In this document: one piece after another, positions 32,101 to 40,935 of the stretch
Position numbering within the stretch: the first letter of the stretch is position 1
How the letters are laid out: every line of letters begins with the position of its first letter
NCBI GenBank assembly: GCA_039621445.1
Contig: CP154955.1
Span: 39,192,426-39,256,425, forward strand
Direction of reading: 5' to 3'
Length of the DNA stretch: 64,000 nt
Origin: Euglena gracilis
Lineage: Eukaryota > Euglenida > Euglenophyceae > Euglenales
The notes under the pieces: generated by a model
Database searches by the model: none
What the model was told of the DNA's origin: nothing
The model's input: the letters and a program-made list of their open reading frames with translations, nothing else
Program-made: the position numbers and the translations under genes

Positions 32101-35100
32101 ATCCAACCATGGTTTACTTTTCCCCCAACTTCTTCGTGCAGCCTGAGTTACGGCCTTTTTCGGCCCATTTTTGGACCATTTTTGTGGCCATTTTGGGCTG
32201 TTTTCGGGGTCAAAAAATCGATGTTTCCAGTGTATCTTGAGTATGAAGCAAAAATCAAAGGAAATGTCTGGAGACCTAATTTGAAGCCCTTGCAACGCTC
32301 TATTTAACGGTACTTTATTTCCCTCCAACTCCCCACCTAGCCATTTTCGGCCAATTTTGGCCATTTTGTACAGTTTTGGCCTGTTTTGACTTGGCCCTTT
32401 TTTTGGCCATTTTTGGTCAAAAAAATTGAAAAATTCGAAAAAATCCAATTTTTTTTTGCCCGAAACGATGTTTTTTTGGCCTCCCGGACCCAGAAAAGCT
32501 GTTTTTGAGCCGAAAATGAGCGTTTTTCGACCCGCCAGTGCCCCGTTGGGTCAAAAACGGGCCAAAAAAGTCGGGAAAAAATCGAATTTTTTTTGCCCGA
32601 AACCATGTTTTTTGGCCTTCCCGGACCCGGAAAAGCTGATTTTGAGCTGAAAATGAGCGTTTTTCGACCCCCAGGCCCCCCGTTTTCTTTGGCCCGAAAC
32701 CCATTGACTTTGGGTCAAAAACGGATTAAAACCGGATCAAAAAAGTCGAAAAAAAAACGCAAATCTTTTTTTGCCTGAAACGATGTTTTTTTGGGCCTCC
32801 CAGACCCGGAGCCGAAAACGAGCGTTTTTCGATCACCCTGATATATAATAATCTGAAACTAGCAATGCTACGGTTTTTTGGGCCGTCAACTACGTGCAAG
32901 TCCCATTAAGAGCTCAGCACTATTCAAAACCTGGTAATGGGGGGGGCACGGGGATCACACCCCCAGAAAATATGCTGGAAGCAACAGGGAAAAAAAACAA
33001 CGGGAGGACCAAAACTGTGAAAATAATGCTGGGGGTAATCCCAAAATTGTAAACCCCGAATCCCAAAATGTTTTCAAAAAATATCCAAACCTTTTAATGG
33101 GCATGCCCAAAAATTATGACAAACAATGAAAAAAATATTTCCAACGAAATTACAAAGAACTTAACCGGTATTCCAAAAAGAATTTTGCAGGTTGAGGCAC
33201 TTCAGCGACTTCACTGCCACTGAACTTGCTGAACAAGGGGTTGACAAATGCTATTGGCAGGTGTTTGCGCGGTGTATTGCTCAGTGATATTTGGCTCCAG
33301 CAGCCAGTTAGGATCCAAGCAGCCTTCGCGAAGTAGGGGGCTGAAAAACAGCATCATTCGTGCCTCTGAAGCTCCGGAAAACAAACGAAAAACTCGTTTT
33401 AACGTGCTCCTTTTTTGCGCGCATTCTGCCGAAATTACCGAAAGTGAACATTTGCTGGACCTTTTTTGCATCAAAATGGTTAATGGAATTGAAGGTGCTG
33501 TGCCACACGTTCTGGACAGGAACCGCATTGTTAAACCCTGCGGTAATTGTCGTGTTAGCGGTAATTGTCGACTCCCCTGTATTCCTCTCTGCTCTTGACC
33601 CAAAGAACTGCAGTGCCATCGCCACTTCACTTGTGACCTGCCTCAAATCGCGAAAAAAAGGTCAGAAACCCCTGGAAGCAACATTGGGATGTCCTGCCTT
33701 TATGTCGTGGCATTTCCAGGTGACAGACCAAATGGCCTTCCAATGTGTTCTCCCCGGCTTGCAAGCCCACATGATAATGGAAATCCAGCCCTTTGCCCCA
33801 AAACTTTTTCTTCCCATGGTTGATGACGGAACCAATGATTTCCTCTTGATCAGCATTGCTGAGGAACGCTTCCACCCATTCCAAAGAGGATGGCAATTCT
33901 ATCAGGGGGCATAAATCAATCGAAATGGATCTCAACTCCAGAAAATCGAGTCACGGGTCCTGCCCCCCCCTGCCAGGATTGCAAACTTCCTCAAAAACGA
34001 AGCCTGGTTGCCACTCCCAATAATTGCGCACCACCAGTTTTTCTTTTGTGGAAAGCCGCATGCGGTCAAACCCAAAAAAATAAACACGGTAGCGACATTG
34101 TACAGGTTTTTGTGCAGACAATCCCAGGAGACGTGTGCCATTTTGCTGCAGCTATCTGAGTAAAAGCTTGAAATGGGTGTTCATATAGCTACCAGCCATG
34201 TGGTCATGAGGCTTGACATAACCGGTGATTGTGCCCGTGACAAGCTATATTTCACACACCGCCTTCTTTGAGCCGCAGACAAGGAACCACAAAGAAACAG
34301 CTTGCATGAAGAACGTGGAAAAAAGACGGCAACGCTCGCCATTTTCTCGATTTCTTTGGAGATGTGCTTGAAATTCATTTTTGTGAGCATGCAAACAAAA
34401 CTTACGAAAACTATCCCTTTGGGCTGTTTGAGGATGGAGCAGCGTTGCTGTTGGAGTACCCCCCCCCCGCAAATAAGACCGCCCCCCAAAATAAGACTCC
34501 CCTGCCGATATTCAGCTAACCCCCCCCAAAAACTATAGCCCCCAAATAAGACGCCCCCTTGGAATTTTCGGGAAAAATCCAAAAAAAGACCTCCCCCCAA
34601 AGCTGTGAAAATGCCCCCAAAATGGGTGATTTTTCGTCGTTTTTCGATTTTGACCACCTTGCATGTGCCAAGGTTGCTATTTTTGGACATTTTTTGCTCA
34701 TTGCCAAAAACTTCCCTGTTTTGAACCTTCTTTCAGGCTGTCTTCTGGAGATTTTTTTTCCAGTCGAATTCAGCAATTAACTCAGCAAAGATCCGAAAAG
34801 GAGACCCCCCAAAATAAGACCTCCCCTTGGGATTTTCAGCAATATCCCCTTGGGATATTTCTTTCCTTCTCATATATATGTATGTGTATGTATATATATA
34901 TATATATATATATATGGCAAGTGTTAAGTTTAATACCCCCTACTCCCTTAGGGGGGGTACTAAACTTACCCGGGGGGGGGGGGGGTACTAACCCCCCTGG
35001 CACCCGCCTGGCACGGGTTGGGGACGGGGCATATGCCTGGGGTTAGTGAAGGCGTAAACCCGACCCCCACTTATAACCCCCCCCACGGGCCCAACCACTA

Positions 35101-36914
35101 AACCATAACTTATAACCCCCCCCCGGGAGCCATGAGAAGGCAAATGAACCGCCAAGGCTGAAACCCCCCCACTTATAACCCCCCTCTCGGGGCCAACCAC
35201 TAAACAGGATTCTGTAACCCCCGGGGGGTTATAAATGAGGGGGGGGTTAGGGTTAGGGTCAGGACTGGCCGGCCGCCCCCCCCCCCCGGCCTGCGCTGTC
35301 CAATACCCGTGGGCCTGACCGCCCGCGAATCCTAGCTGCGACCCTTCGGGGTCAGCCCCAAAAAGGCCGGGACGGTCAAATCCCTTGTGGGGGCCAACCG
35401 TTCGGCCGGCTTTATCTTTCTTTTCCCCTGCCTGTCTGCCTCCTTGGGGAATCGCGCGGCCTGGGTTAGGCACGGGATGTGCGGCGCGTGCACACGGCCG
35501 AACCCCCGGCCAGCCAGTCCTCACCCTAACCCCATACCCCGTCCCCAACCCGGTGTCAAGTTTAGTACCCCCCCCCCTAGGGTTGACACTTGCCATGTAT
35601 GTATGTATATATGTATGTATGTATGTATGTATGTAAGTATGTAGTTATGTAGGTATGCATGTATGTAGGTATGTATGTATGTATGTATGTATGTATGTAT
35701 GTATGTATGTATGTATGTATGTATGTATGTATGTATGTATGTATGTATGTATGTATGTATGTATGTATGTATGTATGTATGTATGTATGTATGTATGTAT
35801 GTATGTATGTATGTATGTATGTATGTATGTATGTATGTATGTATGTATGTATGTATGTATGTATGTATGTATGTATGTATGTATGTATGTGTATGTATGT
35901 ATGTATGTATGTATGTATGTATGTATGTATGTATGTATGTATGTATGTATGTATGTATGTATGTATGTATGTATGTATGTATGTATGTATGTATGTATGT
36001 ATGTATGTATGTATGTATGTATGTATGTATGTATGTATGTATGTATGTATGTATGTATGTATGTATGTATGTATGTATGTATGTATGTATGTATGTATGT
36101 ATGTATGTATGTATGTAGGTATGTATGTATGTATGTATGTATGTATGTATGTATGTATGTATGTATGTATGTATGTCTGTCTGTATGTATGTGTATGTAT
36201 GTATGTATGTATGTATGTATGTATGTATGTATATATGCATGTATGTATATACGTACGTACGTACGCACATATGTATGCATGTATGTAATTCTGTTCACCA
36301 CCGGGAGGGCCACTTTCGGTCCTTCCTAGCCGATCCACCCCTCTTGGAGCCAAGAACCGGTCCGTTACTGCAAAAAAAAACCCGGTGAGTCACCAGGGGG
36401 GGGGGCTCGAAAATGCACCTTAGCAACATGATGTTCAGCATCCTGGAGGGGCAGATATTCACTTAGAGTGCATCACAGCGTCGGTGTGAACAAAAAAAAT
36501 TACACATGTGATAGAAATATGCTCGATGAAACCAAGATGGTCTTATTTAGTGTAATAATTCTGCTGGGGGGTGCAATAATTGTTGGAGGGCTGTCAATTG
36601 TTCAAGGTTATGGAAGGTGAGAAGATCACACTATTTGCAAATTTGAAATAACGTGCACACATCCCGAATTTAATGCAAATTTGAGCCCTAAAATACAAAA
36701 TTTGAATTTTGGAACAATATACTTCTGTTGAAATTAGGCAAAAATTGTGAAACGCATCGGAAACAAACCAAAATCTAGCTTGGGAATGATCCTTCTTCAA
36801 CTGTTCTAAGTTGTAATACCAATGAACAGGCATTGCCAAAGCATCACCAACAAATAGTCCAAGCAGTGCTCCTTGCTTGCGTTCAATGAAAGCAGCAGCG
36901 GGTCGGGAGGCCAT
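26027..36914 (-). CDS. ADP-ribosylglycohydrolase-like protein, copy B (ARH-B)
   Basis: Eight or nine minus-strand exons spell an ADP-ribosylglycohydrolase/DraG-family enzyme. In order: N-terminal [20 protein letters not shown] (exon 1); [10 protein letters not shown] and [13 protein letters not shown] (exon 2); [11 protein letters not shown]...FMTTPG (exon 3); [20 protein letters not shown] (exon 4); [15 protein letters not shown] (exon 5); an Ala/Leu-rich helical exon 6; [20 protein letters not shown] (exon 7); [20 protein letters not shown] and QYG (exon 8). Family members remove ADP-ribose from proteins or related substrates using two metal ions. The usual DDT and GGDTDT metal motifs appear as ENT and GGENVA, a variant seen in both copies. 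Copy B lacks seven residues of the glycine-rich loop kept in copy A. A further small exon between exons 1 and 2 is likely, because these two do not join in phase. Confidence 0.82.
26133..26281 (-). CDS. ARH-B exon 8
   Basis: Acceptor AATGCAG, then [40 protein letters not shown] and [13 protein letters not shown] replaces the GGDTDT of canonical members. The exon has the same length (149 bp) as in copy A. Confidence 0.85.
26721..26819 (-). CDS. ARH-B exon 7
   Basis: Acceptor TGTTGCAG with a 2-base lead that completes an Asp codon with exon 6. It encodes [20 protein letters not shown] and [12 protein letters not shown]. The best donor is GTGCTG after GGCTA; in copy A those bases read ATGCTG. 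Confidence 0.8.
27150..27326 (-). CDS. ARH-B exon 6
   Basis: Acceptor CTGCCAG, then [40 protein letters not shown] and QDARQKAGSVDPEDYL, donor GTGGGG. Highly GC-rich compared with its introns. In copy A the homologous 5' edge is split by a transposon. Confidence 0.8.
28354..28524 (-). CDS. ARH-B exon 5
   Basis: Acceptor GTGTCAG, then [40 protein letters not shown] and [16 protein letters not shown], donor GTATCT. VLxxYVxVYA is a family pattern. Confidence 0.85.
29683..29800 (-). CDS. ARH-B exon 4 (5' border uncertain)
   Basis: Encodes [20 protein letters not shown] then [18 protein letters not shown], donor GTGAAG. HNDxxAxxxHRMFFxNxAxG..P..CADND is the family's second conserved block. No AG dinucleotide exists for about 70 bases upstream of the SHND codons, so the acceptor is either non-canonical or further away. 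Confidence 0.75.
29965..30093 (-). CDS. ARH-B exon 3
   Basis: Acceptor GCCACAG, then [40 protein letters not shown] and PGL, donor GTGCAT. Phase 0 at both ends; 129 bp in both copies. Confidence 0.85.
31790..32840. repeat. Dispersed repeat R1, copy 2 (inside ARH-B intron 2)
   Basis: Counterpart of 19.02-19.87 kb, with the same block order and recurring GCAAAATCAAAG units. Copy A has no such insertion, so it arrived in unit B after the duplication or was lost from A. Confidence 0.7.
32841..33700. other. Intron sequence unique to unit B, no gene recognised
   Basis: Part of the roughly 2.7 kb by which ARH-B intron 2 exceeds that of ARH-A. Both strands have frames of about 110-140 codons near 33.2-33.65 kb without a family signature. 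Confidence 0.35.
33729..33930 (-). CDS. ARH-B exon 2 (5' border uncertain)
   Basis: Encodes [40 protein letters not shown] and [16 protein letters not shown], donor GTCTGT. Compared with copy A, 21 bases coding for a Gly-rich loop between SN and DQ are missing. HYH and GENTL are core family motifs. Confidence 0.85.
33935..34880. other. ARH-B intron 1 part, no gene recognised
   Basis: Intronic sequence partly shared with copy A (for example the block near GTCATGAGGCTTGACATAAC). It also has repeated AATAAGAC(C/G)CCCC blocks near 34.47-34.83 kb. Confidence 0.4.
34880..34915. repeat. (TA)n/(TATG)n tract
   Basis: TA-rich simple repeat directly abutting the left terminus of a GGCA-type element. 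Confidence 0.9.
34916..35594. mobile_element. GGCA-type inverted-repeat element (679 bp)
   Basis: Begins GGCAAGTGTTAAGTTTAATA and ends with the complement of GGCAAGTGTCAACCCTAG. Left flank is (TA)n and right flank (ATGT)n, so the 8-bp duplication can only be called approximately (ATATATAT/ATGTATGT). The interior has CTTATAACCCCCC repeats and a GGGTTAGGGTTAGGGT motif, and is GC-rich towards the right. Confidence 0.7.
35595..36290. repeat. (GTAT)n microsatellite, about 650 bp
   Basis: About 160 GTAT units with rare single substitutions, starting directly at the right end of the GGCA-type element. Some of the array reads open in all frames as YVCM or IHTY repeats, which is a by-product of the repeat. 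Confidence 0.98.
36769..36914 (-). CDS. ARH-B exon 1
   Basis: The ATG at 36914 begins [20 protein letters not shown], then [20 protein letters not shown]. The first metal-site loop GxxxGDA(L/M)xMP is intact. Donor GTTTGT after ATTTTG. Exon length (146 bp) equals that of copy A. An AG directly before CCAATGG could instead make this a second exon. Confidence 0.85.
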
Positions 36915-37084
36915 TGGCTGGAAGCAAAAGGGGGAAATGGATTTGGTGAATGGTATCGTGAACATGAAACCGGCCATCAATAAATAAACTTTGCCACACC
37001 ACATGGCGGAGATGGGGGAGGGTGGAACCTGCCTGAGAGAATGTTTGAATGCAGTGTTTTGAATCGCAATTCCCAGGTGGTTTT

Positions 37085-37530
37085 GGCCCACATACTTTGA
37101 CCAGCGTTTCAGGGCTGCTGAAAACAGGATCGAACCGGACCTATCAATCTTTGGCCACAAAAAAATCAAATAACAACATTTTCCAGCTCATTTCTGTGGT
37201 ACACTTTCCAATGGTCTTCGAAAATGAGGAATTTGTTTTTAGCGTCTTTTTTTTTGAAACAAGCAGGGCTGGATAGAGGTCAAACCCTCTTTCTCTATGT
37301 GACACAACACTTCCTCGACCTCCGCCTCTATGTCCACAAAAACTCATCAATCGCCTGCAATTTGGGGAAAATGAAGGAATGCCACTCGTACACGCCACAC
37401 CGGTCCCCCCAAAAAAATTCCCCTCAATAACTTGGCCTTCAAGCCATTCCTCACCTACCAGATCTGGCGGGAAAGAGTGGGAAGGGTGAAAAATGGAAGA
37501 ATGCAATCTAAAAAAACATTTAACACGTTT
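37085..37530. other. Upstream of ARH-B, no gene recognised
   Basis: Unique sequence between the end of duplication unit B and the GTGATACAT-repeat region. No promoter motif I would defend. Confidence 0.3.
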
Positions 37531-37531
37531 T

Positions 37532-38360
37532 TTGACCGTGTACACATGGACTGAACCAGACCGCCATTTAGTGTGTATCACAATGCATCTGTGATACATT
37601 AATTTTTTTTGGGTGATACACATGTGATACATTAAAAACTTTTGGTGGTACATATGTGATACAATAAAAACTGTTTTGGCAATACACATATGATACACAA
37701 ATTTTCCTTGGCAAAACATGCACAAATTTGACGGACAGAAGCTGAATAAGGGATTGGCTCAGACCTGTTTGTGGTCGATTCAACATTGCCTTTGCAGCAA
37801 GATGATACTTTCCCTTGCTATGTGATTTGATGTAACGGAAAATATACACTTTTGTTGGCATTGCAAGAGAATTCCTTTTTCTGATCCGTTCCCATCATTT
37901 CTGGATTCAGACGAAATCGATGGCAAACAGCACACCACATGACACGGGATGCTTCAAAACGCAACCAATCTCGGCCATTCTTCCATTCCATATAGAACTG
38001 GTGGCAATTTCCTTTTCGGATGGGCACTCCTCCACGTTGTACAGCTTCGCAAAGCTGTCCTCCAAAGCATCACAAAAAAATGTTCAATTTGTCTGCAGAG
38101 AGACAAGGAAACAAGGATGAAAAACGGAACAGAAAGGGGAAAAAATTTTTAATGTAAAAATGTAAAATTTTCCACAAAGTTGGATATGTGATACATTAAA
38201 AAAAAATTGGTGATACATTAATTTTTAGGCTGTGATACATGTGATACGTAAAAAAATTTTGGGTGATACATATTAAACAGAGGTCTAGACAGAACATGCT
38301 TTCCTGCGCAAAAAAAAGTGTTCTGAGCATGATTTCTTTCACCGCGTACACATGGACTAA
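37532..38360. repeat. GTGATACAT repeat clusters bracketed by a direct repeat
   Basis: ACCGTGTACACATGGACTGA at 37532 recurs as ACCGCGTACACATGGACTAA at about 38341. Inside both ends, GTGATACAT(TAA) motifs recur several times (37.59-37.70 and 38.19-38.27 kb). The bracketed centre holds the zinc-finger fragment. Possibly the remains of one element. Confidence 0.55.
37818..38027 (-). pseudogene. hAT/TTF-type zinc-finger fragment
   Basis: The minus strand reads FYMEWKNGRDWLRFEASRVM then WCAVCHRFRLNPEMM. The pattern W..G..WL.(F/Y)....(M)xCxxC is that of the N-terminal zinc finger of hAT-type transposases and related C17orf113-like proteins. A possible acceptor TCTCTGCAG lies upstream at 38.1 kb. 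No catalytic domain follows, so this is a fragment or an isolated exon. Confidence 0.45.
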
Positions 38361-39810
38361 ACAAGTTTATCTGCTAAAAAACCGTTCTGAAAACGATAAT
38401 CCACAATTTTGGCCCAATTTGGGTCATTTCATGATGATCTTGAAGATCTTGAAGGATCGTCACCCCTGTATTCCTTTTGGTGAATGAACTTCGTTTTCAC
38501 GTTTCGTGGGCTGTAGAGTGTTTTTTGAACTGCCTTTCGGTGGTCTCTCAGCATTTATTACCGTCAATATTTGTCGTGGTGCCATCTTTGTGATGATCTC
38601 GCTCGAGGTGGAGTGCCAATCCTGATGCTTGCCCTGAAAATCCTGAACGCCTGACCTGAAATTTGTGGTATGACCCGGATTCCTGCCCTGAAGTCTGTGG
38701 CACCGCCCCCTGGATGCCTGCAATGAAGTTCTTGTTAATGACCATGAATTCCAGGGCAGGCATTTGGCAGGCTGAACACGGTTTGAGGCCAGGCATTGGG
38801 CCCATGAGAGCGACCACAGCGTCCCCCCCCCAGTAACTTGGCATAGCCTGGTAGCTCGTTTAAGAATGAGGTTAAAAAATACACATTTTTGAACAAAAGA
38901 TGCTTTTTCCCAAAAAAAATTACCCAAAAAAACAATGAGAACCAGAGCAGATTCTTTTCATTTTCAATTTTCCGTATTTTTCCCATTCCCAGTCCACATG
39001 ATGAAAATTGATGTCTACCTCTTTCCCCCCCTGAAAAGAGACAAGAAATTGAAAAAAACAACAACAACAGATGGCCTCAAATCCCCCCCCTTCATACGTC
39101 GACCAGTCTAATATCGCCATCAAATCATGACCACCTGACTCTCGACAAACAAGAAAAAAATGTTGGGAAAGCAAAGAAAAAGTGCTCAAGGGTGCGTGGT
39201 TCTCACAACTTTTGTCTCACCGGCATAAAACCATTTGAGATTAAACCTGTCTGGATATGACAGGGGGGGTTGACCTTGATCACCAAACCTGCATGTAGGC
39301 TGGGGGTTTGCCACATGAACAAAAGCTCTTTTCGTTAGCCAATCAGCAATGGCCTCAAGATCCTCCACTCTTATCAATGCTCTTATTTGGTGTTTCAGGT
39401 AAATAATAATTTCCCAATTCTGTGCTCTGGAACATCCAGATTGTTCACATGACCCAAAATATTATATCATCATGGTTCACCAAGCACGAAGAACCACATT
39501 TGTCCAAAATTTTCGAAAATATTTTTTGAAAGATTCCAAAAAAAATCACCCACATGTACACTCCAAAATGTGATATGTTGTAGAGCAACAAAAGGGATTT
39601 GCCCAACTTGCCATCCAAAACACAAAAGATTTGCCCCCCCCCTCAAAATGTGTTGACAACGCATGGTATTTTGCTATTGGAGCCCTTGGACAGTTGGGCA
39701 TCACAAAGTATTTGCCCCAAAACACATTGGCAACGGAAGGGATTCTTTCAGTTTGGGGCCTCGACAGTTGGGGAATAAAAGGGCATTTATAATATACAAA
39801 ATATTATATA
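38361..39810. other. No gene recognised between the duplication units
   Basis: Minus-strand frames at 38.55-38.84 kb (with KPCSACQMPALEF) and 39.19-39.38 kb look weakly protein-like but match nothing I know. Confidence 0.3.
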
Positions 39811-40592
39811 CAGGGTTTACCACCGGTTCGTGCTAGGAAGCGTGAAATCCGGTTCGTGATTGTTCGTGATTGTTCGTGATTGTTCGTGATTGTTCGTGAT
39901 TGTTCGTGATTGTTCGTGCTTCCTTCCAAAAAACCCCCCGGTTTTACGTTTTCCTTGGCGAAATAGGTGATTCATCTTGGACTTTGGCTTCTTGTGCCTC
40001 TTTTAATCTAAATGTTCAGGTCAATGGGGAAAGAATTGTTTATCCATGGGGAAAGAAATTGTTTATCTACCCCCAATAAGCAACTTGCTGACAATATGGC
40101 AAATCCAAAAATGGAGGACAAATCTCTATGACGACCCACAAGACGGTTCCTAGAGGCTGAAATTCGATTGCTGCCCCCCCCCCCGAGAAACCAAAATGGC
40201 TAACGTGTCGGTCCCAGGATGCAATATGTCGCTTTGCATATGTCTTCTCGGCCCAGTGCACTGAAATATGGCAAACACTGTACCACATTTCCGAACCTCT
40301 CACTTTCCATCACTCCACCAAACTGAAAAAGGTGACAACAAGGGGGGGAAATCAAACAAGACAGGTATGACACCTGGGCAGCACGCTTTTGAGGAGTCAT
40401 TTTGCCACCTCTCTTCCATGATCTTCTCTCTTTGGTTGATTGAACAACGCCATTATTCTCAGAAGAAGACATTTCTTCAAAGGTGACGAAAAAATCCGGT
40501 TCGTGATTGTTCGTGATTGTTCGTGATTTTGCCAAAACCCCAAGTTCGTGCTGGTTCGTGATTGTTCGCGGCACGAACCGGTGAAAACCCCT
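39811..40592. mobile_element. hAT-like non-autonomous element with subterminal 10-bp repeats (782 bp)
   Basis: Left terminus CAGGGTTTACCACCGGTTCG; right terminus is the complement of AGGGGTTTTCACCGGTTCGT. TTATATA is present on both sides (7 of 8 flanking bases). Next to the left end, TTCGTGATTG repeats about six times; near the right end it repeats three to four times in the same orientation. Subterminal repeat clusters are common transposase-binding regions in hAT elements. The interior lacks a long frame. Confidence 0.75.
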
Positions 40593-40935
40593 GTTATATA
40601 TTATAATTAATTATTACATGACACAAAAAGGCATACATAAGGCATCGGCTGCCAAAATGTATTTGCTGCATTCCCTTCTCCTTGTTCTCCGATTTGTCAT
40701 TTGCCATTTCTCAGGCAGTCGACCACCTGAGGTCTATCGACCCTGGATCCACAGCACAAAGCACCCCCACCCCCCAGGGTTGGTAAAAAGAAGCTTGGAC
40801 GTTGCAGAAAGCGGCCCCAGGCGGATGATTGGCTATGATGATCCCAGAGGTCGGGCCGACCATGGTCGGTCGGACCTGGCCGTTATCGACCACTGGAGGT
40901 TGGCCCGACCAGGTGCACAATGAGGTTAACCATTA
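40593..40935. other. Short spacer, no gene recognised
   Basis: TA-rich then GC-richer sequence up to the start of duplication unit A; contains GGTCGG(A/G)CC(G/A) repeats near 40.85-40.91 kb. Confidence 0.4.

Larger units (their letters stand above)
22733..37080. repeat. Segmental duplication, unit B
   Basis: Collinear with 40936-58280 in the same orientation. Similarity starts at GTGCTGGCCTGCCCTCTCAT and ends near TTTGAATGCAGTGTTTTG. It includes the whole ARH-B gene and about 3.3 kb of 3' flank. Differences are substitutions, small indels and large insertions on both sides, so the duplication is not recent. Confidence 0.9.

Noticed and set aside
35521-36388. Long open frames of IHTY or YVCM repeats, about 200-260 codons on both strands
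   Set aside because: They arise mechanically because (GTAT)n lacks stop codons in every frame; they are not genes.
39856-39920. CRISPR-like regular repeats (TTCGTGATTG)n
   Set aside because: The units are contiguous 10-mers without spacers, in a eukaryotic transposon; not a CRISPR array.
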